Assembly: GCF_026898155.1 (NCBI RefSeq)
Contig: NZ_CP114029.1
Coordinates: 1,371,501 to 1,435,500, forward strand
DNA: 64,000 nucleotides
Direction of reading: 5' to 3'
Source: Jiella pelagia
GTDB lineage: Bacteria; Pseudomonadota; Alphaproteobacteria; Rhizobiales; Rhizobiaceae
Shown: positions 1-10,539 of the stretch, in pieces
How the letters are laid out: each line of letters starts with the position of its first letter
Position numbering within the stretch: the stretch's first letter is position 1
Position numbers and translations under genes: made by a program
Notes under the pieces: generated by a model
Seen by the model: the letters and a program-made list of their open reading frames with translations, nothing else
What the model was told of the DNA's origin: nothing
Database searches by the model: none

Positions 1-473
1 ATGCAGTGCTCGGCGCCGGGCATTGCCGGATGCCGGTTGGGCCGGCCGCCGGTGGCGATGAGGATCTTGTCGGCGGTGACGCGCCGGTCCTCGCCGATCA
101 GCCGGATCTCGTGCGGCCCTTCGAGCACCGCGCGGTCGGCGAAGATCTCGGCACCGGCCTTGTTCACATTGGTCTGGTAGATGCCTTCGAGCCGCTCGAT
201 CTCGGCGTCCTTCGCGGCAATCAGCGCTGGCCAGTCGAAGCGGGTTTCGCCGACGGTCCAGCCATAGCCTTGCGCATCCTCGAAGGCTTCGGCGAACTGC
301 GAGGCGTAGACGAACAGCTTCTTCGGCACGCAGCCGCGAATGACGCAGGTCCCGCCGAAGCGATATTCCTCGGCGATCGCCACCTTCTTGCCCAGCGATG
401 CGGCGACACGGGCGGCCCTGACGCCGCCGGAGCCGCCGCCAATGACGAAGAGATCGTAGTCGTATGCGCTCAT
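1..473 (-). CDS. gor: Glutathione reductase, N-terminal part (cut by window edge)
   Basis: This is the FAD/NADPH-dependent flavoenzyme that keeps glutathione reduced in the cytoplasm. Reading the minus strand from the ATG at 473 gives MSAYDYDLFVIGGGSGGVRA, the Rossmann dinucleotide-binding motif GGGSGG. It is followed by GGTCVIRGCVPKK, the redox-active disulfide CxxxxC of the glutathione reductase class. Later the second FAD contact ILIATGGRP is visible. About 157 residues are present and the remaining two thirds lie outside the window. It is the last gene of a minus-strand row with the DUF2059 gene and rpiA, an order common in Hyphomicrobiales. The redox loop separates it well from lipoamide dehydrogenase. 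Confidence 0.93.
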   Translation of the reverse strand, partial: MSAYDYDLFVIGGGSGGVRAARVAASLGKKVAIAEEYRFGGTCVIRGCVPKKLFVYASQFAEAFEDAQGYGWTVGETRFDWPALIAAKDAEIERLEGIYQTNVNKAGAEIFADRAVLEGPHEIRLIGEDRRVTADKILIATGGRPNRHPAMPGAEHC

Positions 474-739
474 GGCACGCCTCGCTTGATCATCCGGCGG
501 ACATTCTTCCGGCGAAATGCCCGCCCCTCGGACAGGAGGGGCCGGCACCGGCTAGTACGATGCGCCCCCGCGATATGTTTCGCCGCCGGACGATGGCGAT
601 GCGCGCGAGGCCCCACGCTGTGGCCGGAGCCAGACATGACGGTCAGACGAAGCCCACGCGTTGCCCTTTTTGCATCCGGAAGCGACCTACGGCCGGCTCG
701 GCTTTGCCACCGGCCGGCGCCCAGGTCGAACGGAACCGG

Positions 740-1321
740 TCAGTTCTGGCCGGGAGCGGCGCCTTCCGCGGGCGTCTGGCCGCCATCCATCTGCCGGAAG
801 CCGTCGAAGGCTGCCTGACGCAGGTCGCGAACGATTCCGCGGCTCCAGACCTCGGCAGCACGCAGCATGTCGCGTGTCGCCTCCGGACCTTGTGTCAACA
901 GCTTCTGCCCGGCTTCGGATGTGTAGAAGCCGGAAATCTGGCTCAACTCCTCCTCGCTGAACAGCCGGGCGTAGATTCTCGCCACTTCCGTCTCGAGATC
1001 GGCGCGGCGCGGCGCGAGGTTCAAGGCGGCATCGTCGACCATATTGGAGATCTGCCCCTCCATATCCGGCCGGTTGGCGATCAACTCCGACTTGATCTGG
1101 GTCGCGGCGTTGAGAAGGATGCCGTCGAACTGGTCGGTGGCGTGGATCGCCGCCACGGCGGTCCGCGCTGCCTTGAGGTGGCTCTCGCTGATGTCTTCGC
1201 TGCCGGCCTGGGCGGCGGGCTGTGCGTCGCCGGACTGTTGCGCCGAGACGGCAGCAGGGCAAAGAAGGATCGCGGCTACGGCGGCAAACGCGCTGCGGCG
1301 CATCGACTGGCTGAAGATCAT
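740..1321 (-). CDS. DUF2059 secreted or periplasmic protein
   Basis: This 193-residue protein has a clear N-terminal signal peptide: MRRSAFAAVAAILLCPAAVSAQQ, with cleavage predicted after AVSA, so it should be exported. The mature part has a short low-complexity linker and then a helical domain with the DUF2059 pattern (an ARIYARLFSEEEL stretch followed by ISGFYTSEAGQKLL). This family is widespread in proteobacteria, often beside rpiA and gor as here, and has no firm biochemical role. I chose the ATG at 1321 because the signal peptide begins there; an in-frame extension to 1468 looks non-coding. It may be cotranscribed with rpiA, about 200 bases upstream on the same strand. Confidence 0.8.
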   Translation of the reverse strand: MIFSQSMRRSAFAAVAAILLCPAAVSAQQSGDAQPAAQAGSEDISESHLKAARTAVAAIHATDQFDGILLNAATQIKSELIANRPDMEGQISNMVDDAALNLAPRRADLETEVARIYARLFSEEELSQISGFYTSEAGQKLLTQGPEATRDMLRAAEVWSRGIVRDLRQAAFDGFRQMDGGQTPAEGAAPGQN

Positions 1322-1525
1322 CGGTTGATTGACTCCATTGGTTGATCTGCGCCCGGAGCAAACGTTTCGTCCGCTACGGCCGACGTCCCGATTGCCTCGC
1401 GAAGCCCCGCCGACATGGCGTTCGAGCCTCCGCCAGCGCGACCTAGCGGCTTCGGCCACATCACGCAAGGCGCATCGAAGGACGTCGCCCCGCCGGCTCC
1501 GGACCCGGCCGAGGCTCCCATCGTC

Positions 1526-2221
1526 TCACGCCTTGAGATGGCGCACGCCGCTCCCCGTCGCCACCAGGGCGTCCTTCGACAGGCCGAGGAACAGGCCGTG
1601 TTCAACGACGCCCGGCACGTCGTGTAGCGCCCGGGACAGCGCTTCTGGATCGGGAATGCGGCCAAAGGATGCATCGAGGATGAGATGGCCGCTGTCGGTG
1701 ATGAACGGCTCCTCGCCGCTCCGCCGCAGCGTCAACTCGCAGGAAAGATCGAGGCTCTTCGCCTTCTCCTGGATCGCCAGATAGGTGGCGATCATGCCGA
1801 ATCCGTTGATCTCGATCGGTAGCGGGAAGGTGCCGAGCGTGTCGACCAGCTTGGTCTCGTCGGCGATCACGATCATCCGCTTGGCGGCGGCCGCGACGAT
1901 CTTCTCTCGCAGAAGGGCGCCGCCGCCGCCCTTGATCAGACGGAGCTGCGGGTCGATCTCATCGGCGCCGTCGATGACGAGGTCGAGCTTCGGGAGGGTC
2001 TCGAGCGTCGCCGTCGGGATCGCCAGCTCCTGACACAGCCGCAAGGTGCGCTCCGACGTCGCCACCCCCGTCACCTTCAGCCCGGCGCGAACCTTCTCAG
2101 CCAGCGCGCGGACGAAAGCCTCGGCCGTCGTGCCCGTCCCGATGCCGAGCAGCATGCCGTCCTCGACGAAGCCGAGCGCCGCCTCCCCGGCCGTCCGCTT
2201 CAGTTGCTCGATGTCCGCCAT
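1526..2221 (-). CDS. rpiA: Ribose-5-phosphate isomerase A
   Basis: It interconverts ribose 5-phosphate and ribulose 5-phosphate in the non-oxidative pentose phosphate pathway. The 231-residue length is normal for RpiA. Visible motifs are [12 protein letters not shown] near residue 27 (phosphate binding), [11 protein letters not shown] near residue 80 (catalytic Asp/Glu region) and [14 protein letters not shown] near residue 97. It sits upstream of the DUF2059 gene and gor on the same strand. The start ATG at 2221 gives the expected N terminus, and no frame breaks are seen. Confidence 0.96.
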   Translation of the reverse strand: MADIEQLKRTAGEAALGFVEDGMLLGIGTGTTAEAFVRALAEKVRAGLKVTGVATSERTLRLCQELAIPTATLETLPKLDLVIDGADEIDPQLRLIKGGGGALLREKIVAAAAKRMIVIADETKLVDTLGTFPLPIEINGFGMIATYLAIQEKAKSLDLSCELTLRRSGEEPFITDSGHLILDASFGRIPDPEALSRALHDVPGVVEHGLFLGLSKDALVATGSGVRHLKA

Positions 2222-2401
2222 GCCGCCCGTTCCTCTGCAATTCGTTGCCTTCGTCTAGCAGCCACGCTGCCGCACCGATAGGTCAAGGAGCAATCGCTTA
2301 GAGCCCGGCATGCGAAAGGCCGCCGGATGTGGCGACCTTTCGATGCGTCGTTGCAGCAGCCATTCCCACCGAGACGGAATAGCCGTTTCGGTCGCAAAGC
2401 C

Positions 2402-3001
2402 TCAAGCGGCGACCTTGGCAGCGATCTCGGCAATGTGCTTGCCCTGGAATCTGGCACCGCCGAGTTCATTCTCGCTCGGCTGGCGCGAGCCGTCGCCGCC
2501 CGCGATGGTCGACGCGCCATAGGGCGTGCCACCGGCGATCTCGCCGAGGTCGACGAGACCCGGATAGGCGTAGGGCAGGCCGACGACCATCAGTCCGTGA
2601 TGCAGCAGGACCTTGATCGCCGAGATCAGCGTGGTCTCGTTGCCGCCGTGCTGCGACGCGGTGGAGGTGAAGGCACCACCGACCTTGCCGACAAGAGCGC
2701 CCGTCGCCCAGAGCGGACCCGTGCGATCCCAGAAGGACTGCATCTGCGAGGACATGTTGCCGTAGCGGGTCGGCACGCCGATGATGATGGCGTCGTAATT
2801 CTTCAGCTCCTCGACCTCGCAGACCGGATAGGGATGATCGGTCTTGAAATGCGCGGCCTGGACGACCTCGGCCGGCGCGGTTTCGGGGACGCGCTTGATG
2901 TCGACGCTCGCGCCGGCACTCTCGGCACCTTCGGCGACAGCCTTCGCCATGGTCTCGATGTGACCGTAGCTCGAATAATAAAGGACGAGAACCTTCGCCA
3001 T
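2402..3001 (-). CDS. wrbA: NAD(P)H:quinone oxidoreductase, WrbA type
   Basis: This is a flavodoxin-fold FMN enzyme that carries out two-electron reduction of quinones and is thought to protect against oxidative stress. The 199 residues match the family length. The N terminus [16 protein letters not shown] is the FMN-phosphate loop, and the middle carries [18 protein letters not shown] and PYGASTIAG, both typical of WrbA. It is a single gene flanked by non-coding gaps of about 180 and 200 bases. No frame problem is visible. Confidence 0.93.
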   Translation of the reverse strand: MAKVLVLYYSSYGHIETMAKAVAEGAESAGASVDIKRVPETAPAEVVQAAHFKTDHPYPVCEVEELKNYDAIIIGVPTRYGNMSSQMQSFWDRTGPLWATGALVGKVGGAFTSTASQHGGNETTLISAIKVLLHHGLMVVGLPYAYPGLVDLGEIAGGTPYGASTIAGGDGSRQPSENELGGARFQGKHIAEIAAKVAA

Positions 3002-3210
3002 ACATCATCTCCTCTGGGTTTGCGTCGTCCCGGCGATGCGGGAGACGGTGCTAGGACATATCGGAGCCGACCACACATGGCTTGTCTCTTTGCCGCGACG
3101 CACTGTCGCCCGAGACGGAACGATCGAGGATGCTGCGGCGCGGTCGTCCACTCTTGCTTTCCCAATGCGCCTCGCGCTTATTCGATGCAGATTCTGTCGG
3201 AGAAATTCGA

Positions 3211-3960
3211 ATGCCACGCGAGACCCACACGGCCGCCATGCTCGCCATTGGAGACGAACTCCTGTCCGGCCGGACGAAGGACAAGAACATCGGCCATCTC
3301 GCCGAAGTCATGACGCTCGCTGGCATCGACCTCAAGGAAGTGCGCATCGTCGGCGACGAACCGCACATGATCGCAGACACACTGAACACGCTGAGGCGCA
3401 GCTACGATCTGGTTTTCACTTCCGGCGGCATCGGGCCGACTCATGACGATATCACGGCCGATGCGGTGGCCGCGGCCTTCGGGCTTCAGGTCATCGAACA
3501 TCCCGAGGCGGTGGCGCGGCTCGAGGCGAGCTATGCGTCCCGCGGCATGGAATTCACCCCGGCGCGCCGCCGGATGAGCCGCACGCCTGAGGGCGCCAGC
3601 CTGATCGACAACGCGGTCTCCGTGGCGCCCGGCTTTCGCATCGACAACGTCTTCGTCATGGCCGGCGTGCCGTCGGTCTTCCAGGCGATGCTGGTGTCCC
3701 TTCTGCTGACCCTACCGGTCGGCGAGCCGCTGAAGAGCCGCGCCATCGCCTGCCCCTTCGGCGAAGGCGACATTGGCGACCCCCTGAGCCAAATCGCCAG
3801 GGAGCATCCGAACGTCGTCATCGGCTCCTATCCGAAGTTCGACGGCACGCGCTATTCCACCGAGATCGTCATCCGCTCGCGCGACGATGCGGCGATCGCC
3901 GCCGCTGCCGAGGCGGTCGAGGCGATGCTGGTCGAAACCGAGCGAGCCAAGGCCGGCTGA
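3211..3960 (+). CDS. CinA-like competence/damage-inducible protein A (MoCF-binding domain)
   Basis: This 249-residue protein is the stand-alone N-terminal, molybdopterin-binding-like domain of the CinA family, without the C-terminal nicotinamide-nucleotide deamidase domain. Family motifs are [19 protein letters not shown] near the N terminus, [12 protein letters not shown] near residue 70 and a [14 protein letters not shown] stretch near residue 150. In alphaproteobacteria such short forms are widespread and their role is not well established; related domains act on ADP-ribose-type substrates. I chose the ATG at 3211 because family homology starts at once; the upstream in-frame stretch is not family-like. 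It is followed after 133 bases by gpt on the same strand. Confidence 0.85.
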   Translation: MPRETHTAAMLAIGDELLSGRTKDKNIGHLAEVMTLAGIDLKEVRIVGDEPHMIADTLNTLRRSYDLVFTSGGIGPTHDDITADAVAAAFGLQVIEHPEAVARLEASYASRGMEFTPARRRMSRTPEGASLIDNAVSVAPGFRIDNVFVMAGVPSVFQAMLVSLLLTLPVGEPLKSRAIACPFGEGDIGDPLSQIAREHPNVVIGSYPKFDGTRYSTEIVIRSRDDAAIAAAAEAVEAMLVETERAKAG

Positions 3961-4093
3961 ATTACCGCGGGGCAGCCTGGCTCAGACGTTCCTGCCGTTG
4001 TCCGCCCGCGCGACGGGGTTGAAGCTTGCGCTCACCGACCAATTCGATCTATCCGGGCGCGATCATTGTGAGCAGGACGAGAAAGAGCCAGCG

Positions 4094-4594
4094 ATGTCGA
4101 CGGTGGAAAAGTCGTTTCCGGTCTCCTGGGACCAGTTTCACCGGGACGCCCGGGCGCTCGCCTGGCGGCTTGCCGGACTGCGCCAGGAGGAATGGCGGGC
4201 GATCGTCTGCATCACCCGCGGCGGGCTGGTGCCGGCGGCGATCGTGTCGCGCGAACTCGGCATCCGGCTGATCGAGACGGTCTGCGTCGCCTCCTACCAC
4301 GAGTACAGCGAACAGGGGGAGTTGAGGGTGTTGAAGGAGATCAGCCCCGAACTCCTCACCGACGACGGCGAGGGCGTCCTGATCGTCGACGACCTCACCG
4401 ATACCGGCAAGACTGCCGGCGTGGTCCGGGCGATGCTGCCGAAAGCCCATTTCGCCGCGGTCTACGCCAAGCCGAAGGGACGGCCGATGGTCGACACCTT
4501 CATCACCGAGGTCAGCCAGGACACCTGGATTTTCTTTCCCTGGGATCTCGGACTGAGCTTTCAGGCGCCGATCGGGAAAGGCAGCGCCGGCTGA
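4094..4594 (+). CDS. gpt: Xanthine-guanine phosphoribosyltransferase
   Basis: It salvages guanine and xanthine using PRPP, forming GMP and XMP. The 166-residue length is normal for this class. The PRPP-binding signature [14 protein letters not shown] lies near residue 98, and [17 protein letters not shown] near residue 38 is the N-terminal phosphoribosyltransferase loop. The C terminus [10 protein letters not shown] is typical of Gpt. The start at 4094 is preceded by GAGAAAG; in-frame sequence further upstream is not family-like. It is convergent with the histidine kinase gene, with only 35 bases between stop codons. Confidence 0.94.
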   Translation: MSTVEKSFPVSWDQFHRDARALAWRLAGLRQEEWRAIVCITRGGLVPAAIVSRELGIRLIETVCVASYHEYSEQGELRVLKEISPELLTDDGEGVLIVDDLTDTGKTAGVVRAMLPKAHFAAVYAKPKGRPMVDTFITEVSQDTWIFFPWDLGLSFQAPIGKGSAG

Positions 4595-4629
4595 AGCGGC
4601 TGCCTGCAACGTCCTCAGAGTGCCGCGAT

Positions 4630-5763
4630 CTATGCGGGCACGTCGGCGAGCCTGACGGTGGCTGTGAACAGCAAACCGCCGGGCGTCAGTTCACGGGCCA
4701 TTTCGCCCCGCATCTGTCGCAGGACGAGGGTTTCGAGCAGTTCCGTGCCGAAACCGAACTGACCCGCCTCGCGCGCCACCGCCGGAGGCGCCCCGCCGCC
4801 GAACCACTCCTCCCACCGGAACGTCAGCGCCGTCCGTCCGTCCCGCAGGGCCTTCTGCCAGCGAACCGCCACGCCGCCCCGCACCTGCGGCGCCAGGGCG
4901 CCATGCTTGGTGGCGTTGGTTGTCAGTTCGTGGACGACCATCGCCACGGAGACGGCGTCGTCCTTGCCGATGAGAACCTCGGGGCCGTCGATCCAGACAT
5001 TCGTGCCAATGCCGAAATGCTGCAATTCGGCGGTGACGATGTCGGCGAACAGCGCCCCCTTGCCTTCGCGGTCGGCGAGCAGCGACTGCGTCTTGGCGAG
5101 TGAGGCCACGCGTTCGAGAAGATCGTTGCGGATCTCCGACGCGCTCTGGCCTTCGCGCACCGACAAGAGGATGAGCGCCTGGACCGAAGAGAGGGAGTTC
5201 TTGATTCGATGCTCCATCTCGCGCGACATCAGGAAGGTCCGCTGCTCGAGATGCTTGCGCTGCTTGACCTCCTGGCGAAGCGCAAATTCTCCCGCAACGA
5301 CCGCCCGAAGCTCTTCCAGAAGCATCTGGTCGGCGTCGGTCCATCGGCGCGGTGCCCGGTCGGCCACGCAGATGCAACCGACCGTCGAACCATCGGGCAG
5401 GCCGATCGGCAGGCCCATCAAGGCGCCGATCCCTAGCGACCGCAGGAAGTCACTCGCGGCAAATCGCGGATCCGCCTCGACGTCGCCGATCGAGAGCGCG
5501 CTCCCCATGTCGATCACATGTCGACAGATCGAGCCCTCTTCCGCCGTTACCCTCAACCCCTCCTGATCGGCCGTGGAGAACGGCGGAAGACCGGCCTCGC
5601 TCTTGAAAACCTGCCGCTCGCCGTCGATGATGGCCACGAAACTCGCAGAGGCGCCGAGAAGGCGCGTCGCCAGCCGTGTCACACGGTCGATCGCTTCCTC
5701 AGGTCCGGCCGTAACCAGATCCGCGACGGAGAGTCTCCACGTCGATTGCTCAGCCCGAGACAA
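4630..5763 (-). CDS. GAF-domain sensor histidine kinase, HWE family
   Basis: This 377-residue soluble sensor kinase has an N-terminal GAF domain (about residues 20-160, with SICRHVIDMGSALSIGDVEADPRF) and a C-terminal HWE-type kinase core. The phosphorylated His is in the box SREMEHRIKNSLSSVQALI near residue 180. The ATP-binding part carries the N-box VVHELTTNATKHGAL near residue 280 and a FGFGTELLETLV G-box. No transmembrane segment is seen, so it is cytoplasmic. HWE kinases are typical of alphaproteobacteria and often feed the general stress response. No response-regulator gene is next to it, so the partner is unknown. Confidence 0.88.
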   Translation of the reverse strand: MSRAEQSTWRLSVADLVTAGPEEAIDRVTRLATRLLGASASFVAIIDGERQVFKSEAGLPPFSTADQEGLRVTAEEGSICRHVIDMGSALSIGDVEADPRFAASDFLRSLGIGALMGLPIGLPDGSTVGCICVADRAPRRWTDADQMLLEELRAVVAGEFALRQEVKQRKHLEQRTFLMSREMEHRIKNSLSSVQALILLSVREGQSASEIRNDLLERVASLAKTQSLLADREGKGALFADIVTAELQHFGIGTNVWIDGPEVLIGKDDAVSVAMVVHELTTNATKHGALAPQVRGGVAVRWQKALRDGRTALTFRWEEWFGGGAPPAVAREAGQFGFGTELLETLVLRQMRGEMARELTPGGLLFTATVRLADVPA

Positions 5764-6273
5764 ACACGGGTCCTTCCAAAGATGCAGTCATCGACAATCG
5801 ATCTCCGCTTTCGAGGAGGCCGGCCATCGCGCTATTCGGGCCTCCGCAAGGGAAATCCCTAAAAATCAACGTAAGATGCACAGTCCTTGATTTACAAGGC
5901 CTGCCGCCGTCCCACCGCTGGCTTGTACACACTTTGTCCGGCGCCTTTCGCGCCTTGGTGTCATCGCCACGACATTGACCGCCCGAACAGACTCACCCTA
6001 CCCTTCGTTCTGGCAACGAAGACCGACCGAAGCTGCGGATCGGACGCCGGGGACATCCCGCGGCAAAACCCGTTGATAACCTGTGTGATTCCGTAAAATC
6101 GCCGACATTAAGCTTCGCGTAACCCCGATATTCCACTATATGTAGGGCTACGCGACCCCGTCACCACAAGATGCTGACCCGGCCGCGATTCTGAGAACAG
6201 CACGCGAATCGTCCGTCGGCGGATGTGCGATGGCGTGCGACATTTACCGACAGCCAATCGAGGACGGGTTTTC
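5764..6273. other. Intergenic region upstream of nrdJ
   Basis: I see no supported gene in these 510 bases between the divergent histidine kinase and nrdJ. The region is less GC-rich than its neighbours and probably holds both promoters. The one signal I can name is a NrdR-like palindrome at 6133-6148, listed separately. I could not recognise a cobalamin riboswitch by eye, although the downstream enzyme needs B12. Confidence 0.5.
6133..6148 (+). promoter_or_regulatory. Candidate NrdR box upstream of nrdJ
   Basis: The sequence CCACTATATGTAGGGC fits the core of the NrdR box consensus (ACACWATATATWGTGT) at nearly all central positions, CTATATGTAG being the conserved heart. It lies about 125 bases before the nrdJ start, where the repressor NrdR usually acts on ribonucleotide reductase genes. 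NrdR boxes normally come in pairs about three helical turns apart; I did not find a convincing second box. Confidence 0.5.
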
Positions 6274-9200
6274 ATGGGCATGAAGTTCGAGCGCCGCTAC
6301 ACCAAGGCCGGCGAGAGCCCCTACGCCGCGATCGCCTTTCGCAAGGCGACGAGCGAGATCAAAAACCCGGACGGCTCGATCGTCTTTCGGCTGGAGGGAA
6401 TCGACGTTCCCGAGCAGTTCAGCCAGGTCGCCTCGGACATCCTCGCCCAGAAATATTTCCGCAAGGCCGGCGTTCCGGCGAAGCTGAGACGAGTCGAGGA
6501 GCACGACGTTCCTTCCTTCCTCTGGCGCTCGGTCGCCGACGAGAAGGCCCTCGCCAAGCTTCCCGAGGACGAGCGCCATGGCTCGGAGATGGACGGGCGC
6601 CAGGTCTTCGACCGGCTCGCCGGCACCTGGACCTACTGGGGCTGGAAGGGCGGCTACTTCGAAACCGAAGAGGACGCCTCGGCCTTCCGCGACGAACTCG
6701 TCTACATGCTCGCCACCCAGAAGGTCGCGCCGAACTCACCGCAGTGGTTCAACACCGGCCTGCACTGGGCCTATGGCATCGACGGCCCGAGCCAGGGCCA
6801 CTATTATGTCGACTACCGCTCCGGCCAGCTGACCCGCTCGGCCACGTCCTATGAGCACCCGCAGCCCCACGCCTGCTTCATCCAGTCCGTTGCCGACGAC
6901 CTCGTCAATGACGGCGGCATCATGGACCTGTGGGTGCGCGAGGCGCGGCTGTTCAAATACGGCTCGGGCACCGGCTCGAACTTCTCGCAGCTGCGCGGCG
7001 CGGGTGAGAAACTTGCCGGCGGCGGCAAGTCGTCCGGCCTGATGAGCTTCCTGAAGATCGGCGACCGGGCGGCCGGCGCCATCAAGTCCGGCGGCACGAC
7101 CCGACGAGCTGCCAAGATGGTCGTCGTCGACATCGACCACCCGGATATCGAAGCCTACATCAACTGGAAGGTTCGCGAGGAAGAGAAGGTCGCTGCCCTC
7201 GTCACCGGTTCGAAAACCGTGGCGAAACACATGAAGGCGATCCTGTCGGCCTGCGTGAACTGCGAAGGGCCGGACGGCGACTGCTTCGACCCGATGAAGA
7301 ACCCGGCGCTGAAGCGCGCCGTGCGCGACGCCAAGAAGGCGCAGGTGCCGGAGAATTACGCCAAGCGCGTCATCCAGTTCGCGCGGCAGGGCTACACCCA
7401 GATCGAATTCCCGGTCTACGACACCGATTGGGACAGTGAGGCATACCTCACCGTATCGGGCCAGAACTCCAACAACTCGGTCTCCCTCACCGACGACTTC
7501 CTGCGCGCTGTCGAGAACGACGAGGAGTGGAGCCTCATCCGGCGCACCGACGGCAAGGTCCACAAGACCGTCAAGGCCCGCGAATTGTGGGAACAGATCG
7601 GCTATGCCGCCTGGGCCTCGGCTGATCCGGGCCTGCACTTCAACACGACAATGAACGACTGGCACACCTGCCCCGAAGCCGGCTCGATCCGGGCGTCGAA
7701 CCCGTGCTCGGAATACATGTTCCTCGACGACACGGCCTGCAACCTCGCTTCGCTCAACCTCATCCAGTTCCAGGAGATCGTAAAGGGTGAGGCCGGCAAG
7801 GACGGCCAGGAGGTCAGGCGCTTCGATACGGCGGCCTTCGAGCATGCGGTCCGCATCTGGACCGTCGTCCTCGAGATTTCCGTCCTGATGGCGCAGTTCC
7901 CCTCCAAGGAGATCGCCCAGCGCTCCTACGACTACCGCACCCTCGGCCTCGGCTTCGCCAATATCGGCGGCCTCCTGATGATGTCCGGCATTCCCTATGA
8001 TTCCAAGGAAGGCCGCTCCATCTGCGGCGCCATCTCGGCGCTGATGACCGGCGTTGCCTACAAGACCTCGGCCGAAATGGCCGGCGTCCTGTCGCCCTTC
8101 CCGGACTACGACAGGAACGCCGAAGCGATGCTGCGCGTCATGCGCAACCATGCCCGGGCCGCCCATGGCATCGCCAATGGCTACGAGGCGCTCGCCGTCG
8201 ATCCGGTGCCGCTCGACCATGCCTCGCTGAAGGACAAGCGCCTCTCCGGCCGGGCCAAGGTCGCCTGGACGGAAGCCGTCGAGCCTCGGCTCGAAGAACG
8301 GCTTCCGCAACGCCCAGGTCTCCGTCATCGCGCCCACCGGCACGATCGGCCTCGTCATGGACTGCGACACCACCGGCATCGAGCCCGACTTCGCCCTCGT
8401 CAAGTTCAAGAAGCTCGCCGGCGGCGGCTACTTCAAGATCATCAACCGCGCCGTTCCCGACGCGCTGCGCACGCTGGGCTACTCGGAAAGCCAGATCGCC
8501 GAGATCGAGGCCTATGCGGTCGGCCACGGCAATCTCAACCAGGCGCCGGCGATCAACCCTTCCTCGCTGAAGGCCAAGGGCTTCACCGACGAGCACGTCG
8601 CGACGCTCAACGCCGCGCTGACCTCTGCCTTCGACATCAAGTTCGTCTTCAACAAGTTCACGCTTGGCGAAGCCTTCTGCAAGGACGTCCTCGGCTTCAC
8701 CGACGCGCAGCTGAACGACTTCACCTTCGAGATGCTCCCGGCGCTCGGCTTTTCGCGCAAGGACATCGACGCCGCCAACATCCATGTCTGCGGGGCGATG
8801 ACGCTGGAAGGCGCGCCGTTCCTGAAGGACGAGCATCTGCCGGTCTTCGACTGCGCCAATCCCTGCGGGCGGATCGGCAAGCGCTATCTCTCGGTGGGCA
8901 GCCACATCCGCATGATGGCGGCGGCGCAGCCCTTCATCTCGGGTGCGATTTCCAAGACCATCAACATGCCGAACGATGCGACGGTGGAAGATTGCACCGC
9001 CGCCTACATGCTGTCCTGGAAGCTCGCATTGAAGGCCAACGCGCTCTACCGCGACGGCTCGAAGCTTTCCCAGCCGCTCAACGCCTCGCTGATCGCCGAC
9101 GAGGAGGACGAGGACGAGACGGTCGAGGAGGTCGCCGCCGCGCTGATGGCCTCGCCGCCGGCCGCCCAGGCGACCCAGGTCGCCGAGCGCATCGTCGAGC

Positions 9201-10213
9201 GCATCGTCGAAAAAGTCATCCGCGACCGCGAGAAGCTGCCGAACCGGCGCAAGGGCTACACCCAGAAGGCCATCGTCGGCGGGCACAAGGTTTACTTGCG
9301 CACCGGCGAGTTCGACGACGGCCGCCTCGGCGAGATCTTCATCGACATGCACAAGGAAGGCGCCGCCTTCCGCGCGATGATGAACAACTTCGCCATCGCA
9401 ATCTCGCTCGGCCTGCAGTTCGGCGTGCCCCTGGAAGAATATGTCGACGCCTTCACCTTCACCCGCTTCGAGCCGGCGGGCATGGTGCAGGGCAACGAGG
9501 CGATCAAGAACGCCACCTCGATCCTCGACTACGTCTTCCGCGAACTCGCCGTCTCCTATCTCGACCGGCACGATCTCGCCCACGTCCAGCCGGAGGATTT
9601 CGGCGCCTCGTCGATCGGCCGCGGGGTCGAAGGCGACAAGCCCGCGCCGCTGCCGATCTCGTCCGGCATGGTCCGCGGCCAGACGGCAAAGTTCCGCCTC
9701 GTCTCCTCCGCCGATCCGGTCGGCTCAGCCAAGGTGGACGCGCCGGTGAAGCCGACGCCGGTGACGGCAAGCGCCCGCCCGGCCACCACCGCGGCCAACT
9801 CCTCGGTGAAGACCGCCGGCTCGCCCGCCCCGGCCTCCGCCACCCCCGCCACCGCCCAGCGCTCCGGCGCCACGGTGACGGCGCTCGGCGGCTCCCAGGC
9901 GGCAGCCTTCAAGCGCAACTACGAGGCGGCCCCGGCCGCCCTCGACATCGAGCCCCTGGACAGCCCTGCCCCCACCTCCGACACCTCGCCGGCCCAAGGC
10001 CTGTTCGACCAGCCGCTCGCCTACGAGGCAACGGCCAAGGACAACGCCAACGTCTCGGCGGCGCCCCAAACCACCAGCGCCGAACGCCGCTCCATCGCGA
10101 TGATGAAGGGCTACACGGGCGAGAGCTGCTCGGAATGCGGGAATTTCACGATGGTGCGGAATGGCACGTGCTTGAAGTGCGACACGTGCGGGTCGACGAG
10201 CGGGTGTAGCTGA
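6274..10213 (+). CDS. nrdJ: Vitamin B12-dependent ribonucleoside-diphosphate reductase (one-base frame break)
   Basis: This class II ribonucleotide reductase reduces ribonucleotides to deoxyribonucleotides using adenosylcobalamin. The N-terminal part runs from [16 protein letters not shown] through the catalytic barrel ([20 protein letters not shown] near residue 480). The second part continues with [22 protein letters not shown] and ends in a Cys-rich zinc tail, [20 protein letters not shown]. The reading frame breaks at 8281-8287 (GAGCCTC): removing one C gives GAG CTC GGC and restores the expected [20 protein letters not shown]. The corrected length is about 1312 residues. In many Hyphomicrobiales this is the only aerobic reductase, so a real knockout would be hard to tolerate; I read the break as a sequencing error. 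Start ATG 6274, with an alternative at 6280. Confidence 0.93.
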
Positions 10214-10373
10214 TCGCAATGGCCGCCTGGTGACGCAAGCAATAGGATCAACTCAGCGGCAATGTGATCCACTGTTGGCGCGCTCAAAGTGTCGGGTTCG
10301 TCTGAGCGGCACGTTGGTTTGCCTCAGGGCACTGAAATGACCCCATCGTGGCACGCTAGGTGTGCCGCAGTTT

Positions 10374-10399
10374 CCGGAGGCCTCGAAAGGGGCCTCCGG
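10374..10399 (+). other. Hairpin downstream of nrdJ
   Basis: CCGGAGGCC at 10374 and GGCCTCCGG ending at 10399 form a perfect 9-bp stem with an 8-base loop. There is no T-run after it, so it may be an mRNA-stabilising or rho-assisted structure rather than an intrinsic terminator. Confidence 0.4.
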
Positions 10400-10445
10400 G
10401 CCGGGTTCCGGCGGAACTGACGACCTCACGTGCATGACGACGACC

Positions 10446-10482
10446 AAAGGCCCGGGCGGGCTACGATCTGCCCGGGCCTTTT
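10446..10482 (+). terminator. Strong intrinsic terminator before the accessory island
   Basis: AAAGGCCCGGGC at 10446 pairs with GCCCGGGCCTTT at 10470, a 12-bp stem with a 12-base loop ending in a short T-run. It lies about 240 bases after nrdJ and 60 bases before the first island gene, so it insulates the island from nrdJ transcription. It could work in both directions because the other side is A-rich. Confidence 0.65.
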
Positions 10483-10539
10483 GATTCAGGGCTTGTCCCG
10501 CCGGGGCAAAGCCGATGTCACTCGATGGAAGGCAGGCTG

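Noticed and set aside
1322-1525. GAGCCTC at about 1434 as another frame break
   Set aside because: It lies between the rpiA and DUF2059 genes, where no reading frame needs repair.
6736-9583. Long open frames on the minus strand opposite nrdJ
   Set aside because: They are codon-phase mirrors of a high-GC gene; they show no family motif and nrdJ is clearly the real gene.
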